Source: Isoetes taiwanensis
Taxonomy: Eukaryota; Streptophyta; Lycopodiopsida; Isoetales; Isoetaceae
Direction of reading: 5' to 3'
NCBI GenBank assembly: GCA_021234155.1
Contig: JAJEKV010000050.1
Location: 5,727,199 to 5,791,198 of the forward strand
DNA: 64,000 bases
Shown here: in pieces, positions 25,520 through 37,188 of the stretch
How the letters are laid out: every line of letters begins with the position of its first letter
Position numbering within the stretch: the stretch's first letter is position 1
Notes under the pieces: generated by a model
Told to the model about the DNA's origin: nothing
Database searches by the model: none
What the model saw: only the letters and a program-made list of their open reading frames with translations
Position numbers and translations under genes: made by a program

Positions 25520-27318
25520 GAGCCCTCACACAGGCAGGCTTTCGACCCCGCCACTCAACGATTGACCATATCTTTACGCTGCGGGCACTGATTGAAGACA
25601 GCCGGAATCATCGGCTGGACTTGTATTGCTGCTTTGTGGACTTCGCAAAGGCTTTTGATACGGTCCCCTGAAAAGTCAGGCTAGATCAAGGCCAACGGGG
25701 CTCCGGGCTTGCCTCGTGCGTAATGCCATATACAGGTTGTATGAGAGTTGTTTTGGCAAGATGCAGCCGACGGGCCAAGCATTCACTAGTAGTATCGGGT
25801 CCCGCAGGGTTGCCCCCTCTCGCCAACACTTTTTGGCCTCTACATTGATCGGCTTAGAGCCCCGCCATCGAAAGCATGGGGGATGGCATACAGCCTTTTG
25901 CACTGTGTCATCCGCCACCATCTATGCGACGATGTTGGCCCATTGGCCCACACCCCGGTTATGCGGGGCCTCACCGGATGCCCTAGACACATTTTGTCGC
26001 TACGACATGCGCCATTAACTGCCAAGACCGGTGGTGGTTCTCATATCCTCTTCATCGCCACCCCATGCCCCTCGTGACTCACATATCTGGGGGGATACCG
26101 GTGGACGCCACGCCCACCTACAAGTACCTAGGGGTGGAGTTCCCCTCCTCGCCTCGGGCAGGAGGCGCTTTATCCGCTATGGGTGACAAAGAGGCCGGAA
26201 AGCGCTTTTATGCCATGCAACAACAAATACCGTGCAGAGCTATATGATTGGGGCCATCAGTCACATCTGCTCGCACCGGTCGAAGCCCGCCCTTCAGACG
26301 GGTCGAGGTTTGGGGCCCGGCCGCCCTTTGGCGCCGGGAATGACTTGGAGCAGGTGTATAAGGCATTTTGGCACCTGCACTTGGGTGAAACCTTCACCCC
26401 CATCGATTCTCGCTGCAGGAAATCGATTCTTGCCGCCATGGCAGCCCCTTTGATAGACACATCGCCTATTTTTAAAGTGGTTACTATGGGTGATGCTCGG
26501 CCCCGCACTGGGGCTTACATCGGGGCCATGAGTCCCAGCGGCTTTAGGGCCCGGCGGAGGGGTAAGAGAGATGGTTCGCCAGATGGAACGCAAGTGTGAG
26601 CACAGATAAGGTGATAAACCGGGCGCACGTCGATCGGGATACCGCGGGAGTACCTAGATGCTTGTTTCCTTGGCAAGCTCTGGGACCCCATTGCTCTAGA
26701 GCAGGTCAAAATGGCCCATTACAAGGAGCACATCAACCCCTGTTAGTCTCGGGGCCCACAAATTTCACTCGTGATTCCCACCGCCGAAAAAGCGCAGACT
26801 CATTGCCTCCATTCGCGACGGTGCCCACCATCTTCGCAGAGATCGAGACGGGCAGTGGATTGGGGAGCCCCGCCAGAGAAGGCTCGCTGCTGCCGCCAAA
26901 CGGGTGCCATTGAGGATGAGTCTCACACTTTCCGTGAGTTGCCCAGTTGTTCGGGCCGATCCCGCCAGACACGCCCCTTAGTACCTCACGGACGCGTCTT
27001 TGCATTTGCCGATGAACACACCCACAAGACGCGCCCCGGGGTCATACATCCGGGAGGTACCGGACTCAAGGAGGTCACATTTGCCCTCACCGGGTCGGGC
27101 CCACGACTAGGCACTACGGGTGGTGCATGACCAGATATATTGGGATGTTTTCGATTTTATATGATTAGCACAGCTTTGCCGAAGAAAGGCCGATTGTCGC
27201 CACGGTTTTTTCCTCTAAACCCTTCTGGCGGGGTTTTTTAATCCGGCAAAGAATCCGCTTGCTGCTTTTTGTATTGGGTCCCATAGACCGATTGGTCTCC
27301 GTGGACGATAAAAGTACC
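25520..27318 (+). pseudogene. LINE copy B, heavily decayed RT
   Basis: The 5' edge opens inside the RT fingers: TIDHIFTLRALIEDSRN, then LYCCFVDFAKAFDTVP, the motif A block with its catalytic Asp. Downstream, recognisable pieces appear in changing frames: a TYKYLGVEF block at 26120, KRFYAMQQQ near 26210, and an IEDESHTF block at 26910 in the C-terminal zinc region. The YADD region could not be read. The copy ends at GGTCTCCGTGGACG near 27306, followed by a TTCC repeat. It is clearly non-functional. Confidence 0.8.
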
Positions 27319-27343
27319 TTCCTTCCTTCCTTCCTTCCTTCCT
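27317..27343 (+). repeat. (TTCC)n tail of LINE B
   Basis: Six to seven TTCC units directly after the LINE 3' terminus. The unit differs from the TTCTA tails of sister copies, while the LINE terminus is the same. Confidence 0.85.
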
Positions 27344-27345
27344 AC

Positions 27346-27830
27346 ATTTATGTCCTTGCAAACAACAAAAGAAGCCTATTACTGTATAGGATTACAAAAC
27401 CTCTGCCTCAAAGGGTTTTAATGGAAAATCTTGACAATAAAAAGCTCGTTGATGAATTTGTATATCGGTACATATCAATGTATTGAAGGCAGACGTAGTT
27501 GGGCTCGTTGGTCAAGGACCTCCCTTATATAAAATGCTAGTGCCATCACTGCAGGCATCTGCAAAAGCACATATAGCAGTCGATTAGGTGTAATCAGACC
27601 GACATATCATGCTCGAATAGTCGTAAATGCTGGGTAGATCTGAAGAGTATAATATCCATTTTCAATCGTTTTTATTTGGCAACATTGACATATCCAATTT
27701 TCATGCTTTTCGCGGGCCCATATGCTTGTCTCGGTTTGGAGATAGTATCTTGCTCTTCTTACTTAAAAAGGAGGCTACGCCCCAAATACGCCATGTAAAG
27801 AGAAGCACCTTATACATCAATTATTGAGTT
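27346..27830 (-). pseudogene. LINE copy C, 3' fragment
   Basis: The plus-strand wording TACTGTATAGGATTACAAAA, then CTCAAAGGGTTTTAATGG, and later TGCTGGGTAGATCTGAAGAG, parallels LINE A at 20298-20340 and 20545-20570 in the same order, so this is a minus-sense copy. It lies tail to tail with LINE B. The coding region is unreadable. Confidence 0.65.
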
Positions 27831-27999
27831 AGAGGCATCATAAACAACAATTTGTAGAGGCCTTTATAGGTTACAAAAATGTGAAATTTTTACATGTGTA
27901 GTCAAACTTGACTCATGAAAATATCTTATGTTTTAAAATGACTTCTACGCTACTACAAAGTGGCATCTATCTAACTACAATTATGTTCCATATAAAGTG

Positions 28000-28958
28000 A
28001 GGGGCATAACCCCTACAACTGCAATTATCAGAGAAAAAACTAGAATTACGTGTGGTTTTTTGAAAGGCTCTGTTATGGAACTCTGGTGGGATGTAAATGT
28101 ATGGAAGAAGATGGCAGAGAACTTGCCTCTCATAGTAGAAGTCGGTGTCACGAAAATGGTGCCATGGTGTTGTCACGAGGATATTCATAAATGCAAGTAC
28201 TTTGTCTCTATATACCATCTACTCTTGGTTCCACATCCCCTCCCATTGCCAAATGGATGGCAATTACAGATCCCAAAACCCATGTGGGCTCGCACATGGC
28301 ACTGTCTTTGGGATAAGTTGCTCCATCCTAAAGTTTCTGTACTTTAGTGGCAAGTCCTACATGTGTCTTTTGCGGTAAACACCTTGCAACATCACTACGA
28401 TCCTCGCAACTCTGCAATATGTCCACTTTTCCTTTCAAATGTTGAAACACTTAATCATTGTCTCTTCTCTTGTCCAGAAGTTCAACCAGCATGGTCCTGG
28501 TTTCAAGCATTATTTAACAGTACACTGGATTGCCAATCTGTTCTCCTAGCGTCCTACCCAGATGCATGGGCCCCAGATAAATGGAAGGCATTTCATTTCG
28601 GATCTGGTTGGTTACTGTGGTCAATCTGGGAGCGTCATGAGCTGCAAATTTTCCAAGGCATTTATTCACAGGGGCCAGTTCGTAGAGTCATTGTTGTAGC
28701 ATAGGCTAAGATACTAATGGCTTATGACTCTTCCTCCCTGGGGGAAGAAGTGAGAAGCTGTATTTGGATTCAGTATCTCCAAATTAATTCTTATCATTAG
28801 TCTCATATGCTAGAGTAAGTACATAATGCTTCAGGCTCGTGTTCTGGGAGCATTGTCTTGTGCTTGCACAACTAGATGAGATTTGTACATCTTTTAATGT
28901 TTATTTGTGACTAATAAACTTGCTTTCCATCCTTCAAAAAAAAAAAAAAAAAAAAAAC
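28000..28958 (+). pseudogene. L1-type LINE 3' end, zf-RVT domain, poly(A) tail
   Basis: From about 28290 the plus strand reads a WDKLLHPKVSVL block followed by CPLFLSNVETLNHCLFSCPE and WLLWSIWERHE, the reverse-transcriptase zinc-binding domain (zf-RVT) at the C-terminus of plant L1 elements. One zinc Cys is Phe. The 3' UTR carries AATAAA at about 28914 and ends in 23 A residues at 28936-28958. It is a 5'-truncated copy, a different family from the YADD LINEs with pentamer tails. Confidence 0.8.
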
Positions 28959-29192
28959 CTTTTTTGTCTGTTAAGACCATAGGAAACAACAGACTTAGGC
29001 CTTATAGTTCCGTTTGGAAAAATAAAACCCTACAATTGCAATCCTAGAAATAGACAAGGTGCTATCTAGATCTAGGCCCTGATAAGGATATTCAAGAAAA
29101 AACGAGACTAAAATCTGTCACGGGACAATATACAAGGTCAACTATGTACAATCAACGAAAATTTGTATGCTAGAATCAATTTAAGAAGAATA
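28953..29192 (+). repeat. ~240 bp direct repeat, copy 1
   Basis: Nearly identical to 36948-37188. Both start with a short A run and CCTTTTTTGTCTG and end TTTAAGAAGAATA. They bracket the Penelope-like element and could be its LTR-like terminal repeats. Copy 1 abuts the L1 poly(A) tail; copy 2 is cut by LINE E. Confidence 0.85.
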
Positions 29193-31578
29193 TAAACGAA
29201 TAAACCATAATATTACCAAAGTTAAATCTAACAAGATACAATGTCATTGATAATCATATAGTCTATCATGGTATTAAATAAGTAACAAAGTACAAATCAA
29301 TTAAGGCAAAGACAAAAAAATCACAAGAATTTTTCAAATCACATGATCATTCATATTTGCACTAGTTTATGTATTAAAGGCAACCTAGTTCAAAAAGTCA
29401 TCCAGAGTATAAATTCCCATAGCACAAAAAAGATCACATGTTTTTAACCAAAATACGAACCATAGTATTTCCAAAGATCTTTCATGTTCTTAACAAGATA
29501 AAATTTTAAGTTTTAACAAAGATAACCCATGAATACGCCAAAGATAAGTATATAAACCAACATCAAAGAAGAAATATAATATCATAAGTTTAACACCTAA
29601 ACAAGAGACATAGTAGTATAAAGTTGTTGTCTCAAAACAGAGAATTATAAGGTCTTGTAGCTCCGATTCAAAACTTCAAAGAAGGTTTTAGAAAGCACCA
29701 CAAAGTAGAGGTCACATCCAATTTGTCCGTTGAAAACAAGTGAAATGGAAGGATAGACTCCGGTTACCGCAAAAAAACCATTTGAACATTAGCCTAAAAA
29801 GGGTAAAGCCAAAAGTTGCCAACAGGTAAGCTTTGAATCTATCCGGCTTAACGCCCTTTACCACACATAAGTACACATATTTGAAACTTATAGTAAATTT
29901 CCCTAGTATTTTAGATCCGTATATCCAAAATGTAATCGATATGTAAGTATTTCTAAGTGGATCTAATAAACCATACAAAGTTAGCTTATAAGAAAATCAG
30001 TGAGGTATTAAGGTGAACTCATCCTAAATATCTTATCTTGTCATTAAAGACCGTTTCCTCCTCAGAGCTACTACTTAAAAAATGTAATACTATATCGCAA
30101 GCATTCTTCTATATCACTCGTGATTATCCATGGTCACAACCTATCATGCTATAAAGCTTAAAAGGCATCCTATCATGGTAGAACAAATTATAACAAGTGT
30201 TCTAGGTTAAATGTTCAACTGCTCAAAAGCTTGACTAATCAAACCTGGTTGAAGCTTTTGAGGTTGAGATCAGCATTAATAGGCTCCTGATTATCAAGAC
30301 TATTGCCCCAGAAGTCCTTTTACAACTATGATTTCCCGTGCCTTTCCCTTATCTTTGCCCTTCTCAAGGAAACCAGTTGAAACCGCTATTACGTTTGCAC
30401 AATTTGTGCATTGCTGCCCATATTCTCTTGTGTCCGCTCTCATTGCCAAGATTGTTGCTAAGCCCCATAGCAGCTTATGGAAATCAAAAATTTTTCTTTT
30501 TTCGCCTTTATTCTTCTCCATTTTCATTTTAGCTATGGTGGATCTATTTAGACCACCTTTTTTTTCTTCCCATAAGCCGCGCCCGCTACCAAGGTATAAA
30601 TAAGAACCCTAGATCTCTTTAATCAAGTGCACCCTAAAAAAAAAATTTTCCACGCACCGGTAATAAACCTAGTTTAGAAACCCTAAAATGCAAATAGGTC
30701 GGATCCATCCGCTGATGCTTCATATTGTCGCTTCATATTGCATGCATAGATCGCCGATATGTACATCGGCCGCCATGCTCATGTATAAGCCCTAGAAACC
30801 AGAAATAAGAGGATTATTTACCTATTTTTTTAACAAACCATGGTTCAAAAACAAATAGGAGGTCGCCGCCAGTGCCTAGTTGTTGTCATGCGCGAGTGCA
30901 TTTGTTCAAGAAGTTGGTCTGTTTGGCTATCATTTGATACCATGTACTCATTGACATCATAGTCATTTCTATCCATAGTCTTTATTTTTCAACTCTGTGC
31001 TAGTTCCTTCAACTGTATGATAGATTAACTAGATTTATGAGCAGATATGTACAATGACTGCAATAAAAGATAAGTAGGTATGTAATCTTTGGAACATACT
31101 CGATCATAGTTATAGTGAGAATTGCCTCTACTTTTTAGAAATCCTATTTGTAATAATCCACATCGAGGGACCTATCGATGCCTAGAGCAAGCCCAATAAC
31201 TATCCTGTGAGGCCATCTAAACCATTAACAACCATTTTCAATATTTGTGAGATTTAGGCCAACCTATTATTCCCAATAGTCTAGTGTCATATGCTACACT
31301 CTTCAAGTTGCTGTCCATCACAAGTTTCAACAGTTTGTACTACCAGTGTTGTGCGCATTATACAATCCACATGTCTAGACATGCACAAAAAAATCCTGCC
31401 ACCTTCCGTAGTTCAGGGGGTCCCCTTCTTTTTTATCAGAGTTTTTACATCCTACGCAGAATGTAAACCATATCACAACAGGGAGAGTAAGGCCCTGTTG
31501 CAACACAGGGACCCAACCCTCCCCATACAAATTTCTACTATAATAGTGAGAATAAAGTCATGACAGTGAGAAGAGAGC
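29193..31578. other. No supported gene between repeat copy 1 and the RT
   Basis: AT-rich; several short open frames without domains. In element sense it lies downstream of the Penelope-like RT and may be its 3' UTR or extended terminal repeat. A 75-codon minus frame at 30300-30527 is Lys-rich and not recognised. Confidence 0.5.
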
Positions 31579-33626
31579 TTACAGTAAATTTCTGAGAGTC
31601 CTTGTTAAGTCGTCAATGTCATAGGGCAGCCCGGGAAAACTGTTCTGTCTCAGCGTCTTGAAAACAATTCTAATAATGTCTGTTTTGAGAAATCCATTGT
31701 TACAGAAGGCCATAATTAGGCCTAAGACATCTTCTGCAGCGTTTATTGGATCGGAATGTGCGTACACATACGGAAAGATCTGCGAAATGATGACTTTACA
31801 TGCTTGTCCATACGGTCTACACCCAGAAGCTTTGATGAATTTGCTGACCTTGAAAGGAAGCTTCACTCTTTTATCATATCTTGTATAAGAGAATAACCCC
31901 TTGTTGTGATCACTAACAATTATAGTGACATTTAGGAAGTTAACTTTATGTCCCAAAGCAGTACCTTTTTTATATTCGGTTTCATCTTTTATTCCGATGT
32001 GCTCCATGTTATAAATGGAGCAGGAAGTACCATTGGAGAAGAATTCACTAACATTACCTCCATTGATGATATTCAGGTCATCTATATATCTGGACGCATG
32101 CTGAAATCTGGGAATATCACTTAACCTGTTAAGATGGGTCAATTTTCTAATAAACCTCAGCTCGTACCAAGCCAAATACATGTTGCACCATGCAGGACTG
32201 CAGGAGAACCCCATGGGTATGCCCTTGCTTTGCCTCCAGATAGAACTCCCCATTTGTAAGAAGCAATGGCCAAGAAGCCATTTATTAATACTTTTGAAAT
32301 ACTCCTTTTTCACCAAAATCTTCCTGTTATACACATCCACACTAAATTTTTCCCATTTTGTGCAATAAGTCCCCAATTTCTTTTTAATCACAAGCTGGGA
32401 GAGTGGTTTCTTGTATCTCATGAAATCCCAAACTAAATCTGCAACATCATCTATTATTTCAGAAATACCTTCTTTACCAGAAAGTGGAATGTTTTCATAA
32501 CATCTAGTTATGTCAGCAGCAAATACACTCTTAATATTCTTGGGAAGGTTCAGAACTACATCGTATGACGAATTCACCATCCAGCATGCGTTAACTTTCT
32601 CCTTTAACCAGACTCTAATATCAGCCGTGTTCCAGTTGCAAACATCAGGCCATATAGCCATAAAGTTGTTTAGAATGGCCGTTAAGAAATCTGCCACATC
32701 CGAGAAAATCGTATTGTGTGCATTCGTAATCCAGCGGTACTCCCCTTTATGGGCCTTGTACAAACCAAGCAAATATGGTAGTTTGTCCGTGTTAGGTTCA
32801 GGAAGTAACAGCAGGCTATTAATATCTTTAATGCACTCCAGCTTGATCTCACAAGGGGTTGGATAGAATCCTTTCAGAGTCATTGCTGTTTAGTCTGTCT
32901 AAAGCCATATCCAAAATATGTTTTTGGCAGATGAATGAGGCATTGTTAATTGCCTTGTCTAAACCAGAGATATACAAATTCTGCCCGAGCCAAGTAAGAT
33001 TCTTTTTAACATCCCCATCATCCCAAAGATATCTCTTGGGCGGGATCAACTTTTTGAAACTAGTAAATCTTTCTTTTGCGAGAATCCATAAACGGTTTTT
33101 GATATGTTGTATCCCATCCTCATTGATGTGTAACAACTGGAAGTGGTGAACCATAAAGAATTGATCACAGGTTTTTTCAAAATCTTCCATGAACTTTTCA
33201 ATGGACACCGCATTATCCGAATATGATTCAACCCATTAGCAAAGGCTGCTTCTAAGTTTTGGACAAAGGTATAACTCGCAAATCGTCAGACGTGGGTCAA
33301 TAAATTTAGCCAAGTCGAATTTTTACAAGGACACTTATTAGGCCTGCCATCTACAAAAACGTTGCATGGTTTGTAAACTTTGTCAATAACTTGATTCCCA
33401 TATCTCCAAACCAAACAAAGTATAATTTAGAATTTCATTTGCTAAGTTAGGTAAAGTATCTTGTAAGACTTCTTCAAACACATCCCTGATAGAGAACTTC
33501 TCCAAAGATTTCGAAAAGAAAGTACTGTGTACAATCTTAACATCCTTATCATTTTTTGCACCTACTAAATGCCTCTTATGATTGCACCCCTCACAATGAG
33601 TCCGGTATTGGTACACTTCGCTCCAC
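31579..33626 (-). pseudogene. Penelope-like reverse transcriptase, exon 2
   Basis: The exon starts at 33626 after TTTTTTTAG on the minus strand. It reads HCEGCNHKRH, then in another frame a CPCK motif near 33330, then a 119-codon block ending SGLDKAINNASFICQKH, and after a frame change near 32880 a 434-codon frame. That frame holds LLGLYKAHKGEYRWITNAHN (the place of the PLE lY-GLPKxHK..RPI motif), AADITRCYENIPL (motif A Asp), GIPMGFSCSPAWCNMYL (motif B), RYIDDL (motif C) and VNFLNVTI (motif D-E side). This pattern fits Penelope-like elements rather than LTR or LINE RTs. No GIY-YIG nuclease was seen C-terminally. At least two frameshifts are present. Confidence 0.72.
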
Positions 33627-35279
33627 CTAAAAAAATTTTTAGGGTTAGAATTTGGAATAAAAAAAGTCTGGATTGTATGTTAGATCCAATTGATTTTTGG
33701 ATGATGGTTCATATCAAGACAAAAAAAGTCCTGTTTTATAGTAGAATAGAATAGAATATGATTTTATCGCCCACGATGAGACCAACCGCCTATGGGACCC
33801 AAGTACAAAGAGAGAGCAAAGAAAGCGATATTACTGTGATTAAAAACCCCCCCCCAAAGGGTTTTCGGGAAAAACCTTAGTAGCAATAAGGATGCTGACA
33901 TACCGCACGCTTATATACATAATCACAAGTACTGGATGAGGTTAATGTCCGGGACAAGGGGCATAATCGAAGTCCGGTGGTATCCATTACCTCCCCCGGA
34001 GGTACGATCCCAACAAGCTTACAGAGGCCGCTCAATAGCTCATGTGGCTTTGATGGGGGCATTAACCAACCGAGCATACCGAGCCCGGATATGCTCATAC
34101 ACGGACAGGCCCGGAGGGCGGACTTTCATCCTCAATGGGCCTGCTGACAAAGATCGACTGCACTGGCCCTCCCCCGGCTCCCCAATCCATCTCCCCGCCT
34201 CAATGCGGAGGTGGTGTGCACCGCATAATGGAAGCAATCACCCCACGCTTTTTTCATGGGTAGATGGGTGCGCAGGTAGTGGTGTGGGCCCCTCGTGAGC
34301 ATGGGATTAACCTGCCGTCGATAATTTGCCACCTTGACATGTGACAGTGGCCTCTGCATCCCAAAGCTTGGCCATGAAGCAAGCATCCAAGCATCGCTTC
34401 AAGGCAGCGCTTCCTTTGGTGTATGCACTGGTCCACATCCGTGTGCCTCGCACATTCCATCGCGAGAACCACGGGCTTGCTTGTCTTTCCAGCAGTGCTT
34501 TGAGTCACCGCGGCCCATCGCCATTGCCAAAGCAAGATTGGGCAGCCGGCTTCATCCATAGCCACCACCTTCCGAAGTAAATAATGTGACGCTCAAGCGC
34601 AGCCTCAGAATGGAAGGAAGCCCGCCTCCGGAGCAAGATCTGATATGGAATCGCGGGATTTCACTCCTGCCCGCCAAGAAGGCCTTCTGACCTGCTCTAG
34701 ATCGCTCCAAGTGGTGAGGGATATCACCGCCCCCCACACTTCTCCCCCATAGAGGAGGACTGGTTCAACCAAGGCCCCAACAAGTGTGCCCGGTGACCCC
34801 ATGCATATACCGCTTTGTGACTATTGTTTTGCATTGCATTGTGGCTTTCCACCGCAGCAGTGACCCGCAACCCGATGGATGCATCCCAAAGGTGTGGTAG
34901 TAGAAAACTCAATGCCCAAATACTTATAAGATCGAGCCACCTCCACTACCCGCCCTCGGTAAGTGAATGAGGGAAGGCGTGGTGCCGGATAATGGGACCA
35001 AGAAGCACCCTCGCCTTGGTTGTTAACTCTCATGCCAATTGAATTGGCATGAGAGTATACACCAAGTACAATTCGGTAAATAAAAGTTTTTTTTATATAT
35101 CTCTGATACACAACAAGCCATGGAAAAACTCTTTCCATAAAAACCCATGGCTAGTAGGATGTTAATATTAGAGTATAACGAATACAAAATGACATTATAA
35201 CCTATTAACGATACGAAACCAGATCCAAGTACATAACTGAACGTATAAATTCAGATAATAAAAATTAATCTATACATAC
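33627..35279 (-). other. Probable intron of the Penelope-like gene, with LINE D inside
   Basis: On the minus strand the donor reads GCTACCGG|GTATGT at 35280/35279 and the acceptor TTTTTTTAG|GTGGAGC at 33627/33626. Joining them keeps one frame, LDYKGATG then WSEVYQYRTHC. Without the LINE at 33740-35056 the intron would be about 340 bp. Confidence 0.6.
33740..35056 (-). pseudogene. LINE copy D inside the intron
   Basis: From about 35042 the minus strand reads GMRVNNQGEGAS, LPSFTYRGRVVEVA, YKYLGIEFS, then YNAMQNNSHKAVYAWGHR-like wording and LVEPVLLYGGEVWG, matching LINE A in order. The 3' UTR has the CCAAAGGGTTTTCGGG block and ends at CATCGTGGGCG, then TAGAA repeats at 33740-33757. The 5' side ends in a perfect 15 bp-arm palindrome at 35026-35056. 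RT core and endonuclease are absent. Confidence 0.82.
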
Positions 35280-36900
35280 CCGGTAGCTCCTTTATAGTCC
35301 AATTTGACAGAAACGCTCTCCTCTAGCGAAATAACATGGTTTCCACCTTTTGTGACCGAAAACCGATCATCATTATCGCCAATACCACTTACTTTGGCAG
35401 GTTTACTAACCGAGTAGAAGTTCTTGCACGGGATCAAGTAACTCTAGGAGGTCGCATGGAAGAATACTTTGTCGTGCACCGCCACTACCGCCGTTTGTTT
35501 TAGTAATAGCGTAACTTTTACTATTAGAGTAATTGCTCACTCAAGGGAGATAGGTCTTAGTGAAAATTCAGCAATTTCGCAAGTCCGTTACATTACCAAA
35601 GGCCATTTTCGATTGTTGTCGTGGTTTTCAAAGATAGTAGAGTGTCATGTCTATCGAAACTCTTCTCACTTCAAGATAAGAGAGATATGCAAGTATGGCA
35701 GTGTTTGAGGATATTGTGGAGTAACTTGGTTATGCAAACCATTTTAACAATAGGTGTGGCACTGTGGTACAAGGTGTCAAGGTTGTTGAGCAAGTACCAA
35801 ACAAAGATGGTCCACCCAAACTATCCCACTATTACACTCTTCTTTATTTGCAGTTTTTCCTTTGTTAGGAGTCTTGATACAACCACAAGTCAAGAAAGGA
35901 CAATGTGTTCTCCATAGTTTTTAGGTAAAAACCATCTCGCTTTATCATTTGAAAACGCCATGTTCCCTTTCGGGCCGACAAATACCCGTAATTCCCGATG
36001 CACTCCAGCTCAAAGAAATTGATATCAAATGGTACAACAACTTTTTTAGGGAAATATTTGTCTAACTTCCTCGCTTTAAGGATTTCCGCTCTAATTTCAT
36101 AATTAACCATCCCTCTTAAAGCCTTCCAAGTTTCCACGCTGATTGGAGCTAAGGCCCCTCAAGTTCGACTTTTCCATAAAGCATATCCCCATGCAGCCCC
36201 ATAGCACTCAACATTCTCGCTCAGAATCAAAGGAAATTTAGAAGAGTTAACCAAAGTCAAGGTAGGTACCTCATCGTGCTCGAGTCATCTTGTGAGTTGT
36301 CCCTGGTTATGATCTTTATCCATAAATATCAAATGATCCTCCTCACTGCACCAGTTTCAAAAATAGGCGCTTCTTTTGTATCATCATGTAAATAATCGGC
36401 AAGATCATCACTTTGTTTTTCATCCACGATAATGAAGGTGATTTTCGTGGACCTCCTCCAAATGTGCTAATCCGGGATCATGAATTTTTTCGCCCAACTC
36501 ATCCTCCAAGCACGCTCTTGTGTATAACACATTAGGCATATCATTGTAAACATTTGTAATAATCGCCTTACAAGCTTGAAGTTTGAAGCAGATTTTTCAT
36601 ATCATGGAAAACCTTAAACCAACCATTAAACCCAAAATAGCTTATGTGTGATTTGTCCTTCTCAACAAGACTTTTTCTTTGTAGACAATATAATCATGTA
36701 CTTTTTGTTTTTGATGCAAAGTATCGTGGTCTCTGCACAACAGTATTGGGACTAGTAATGTTACACTCATTATAGTGTAGCAGTATGAGCTCTTTGATCC
36801 AGTAGGGTTTGAAGTTATCATTATCAATAAAAGGCTTGGGATCTGGTCCAGTCTTCTGCAAATAAGTAAGAATATTAGTAAGAATCAAAGAGACACCTTA
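35280..36900 (-). pseudogene. Upstream exon(s) of the Penelope-like gene
   Basis: Immediately before the donor the minus strand reads FSVTKGGNHVISLEESVSVK. Further upstream lie a 90-codon frame 36137-35865 (METWKALRGMVNYEI..., with ARKLDKYFPKKVVVPFDINF) and a 64-codon frame 36888-36694. They are separated by frame changes and stops. No known domain is recognised; in particular no GIY-YIG pattern can be read. Position and shared strand suggest they encode the N-terminal part of the element protein. Confidence 0.5.
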
Positions 36901-36947
36901 CATCCAAACCAGGGTCCCAAGTTAAACACAGGAATTGGAGTAACATT

Positions 36948-37188
36948 AAAAAACCTTTTTTGTCTGTTAAGACCATAGGAAACAACAGACTTAGACCTTA
37001 TAGTTCCGTTTGGAAAAATAAAAGCCTACAATTGCAATCCTAGAAATAGACAAGGTGCTATCTAGATCTAGGTCCTGATAAGGATATTCAAGAAAAAACG
37101 AGACTAAAATCTGTCACGGGACAATATACAAGGTCAACTATGTACAATCAACGGAAATTTATATGCTAGAATCAATTTAAGAAGAATA
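36948..37188 (+). repeat. ~240 bp direct repeat, copy 2
   Basis: Partner of 28953-29192 in the same orientation, with only a handful of differences. LINE E begins directly at its right end, so the repeat may originally have been longer. Confidence 0.85.
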
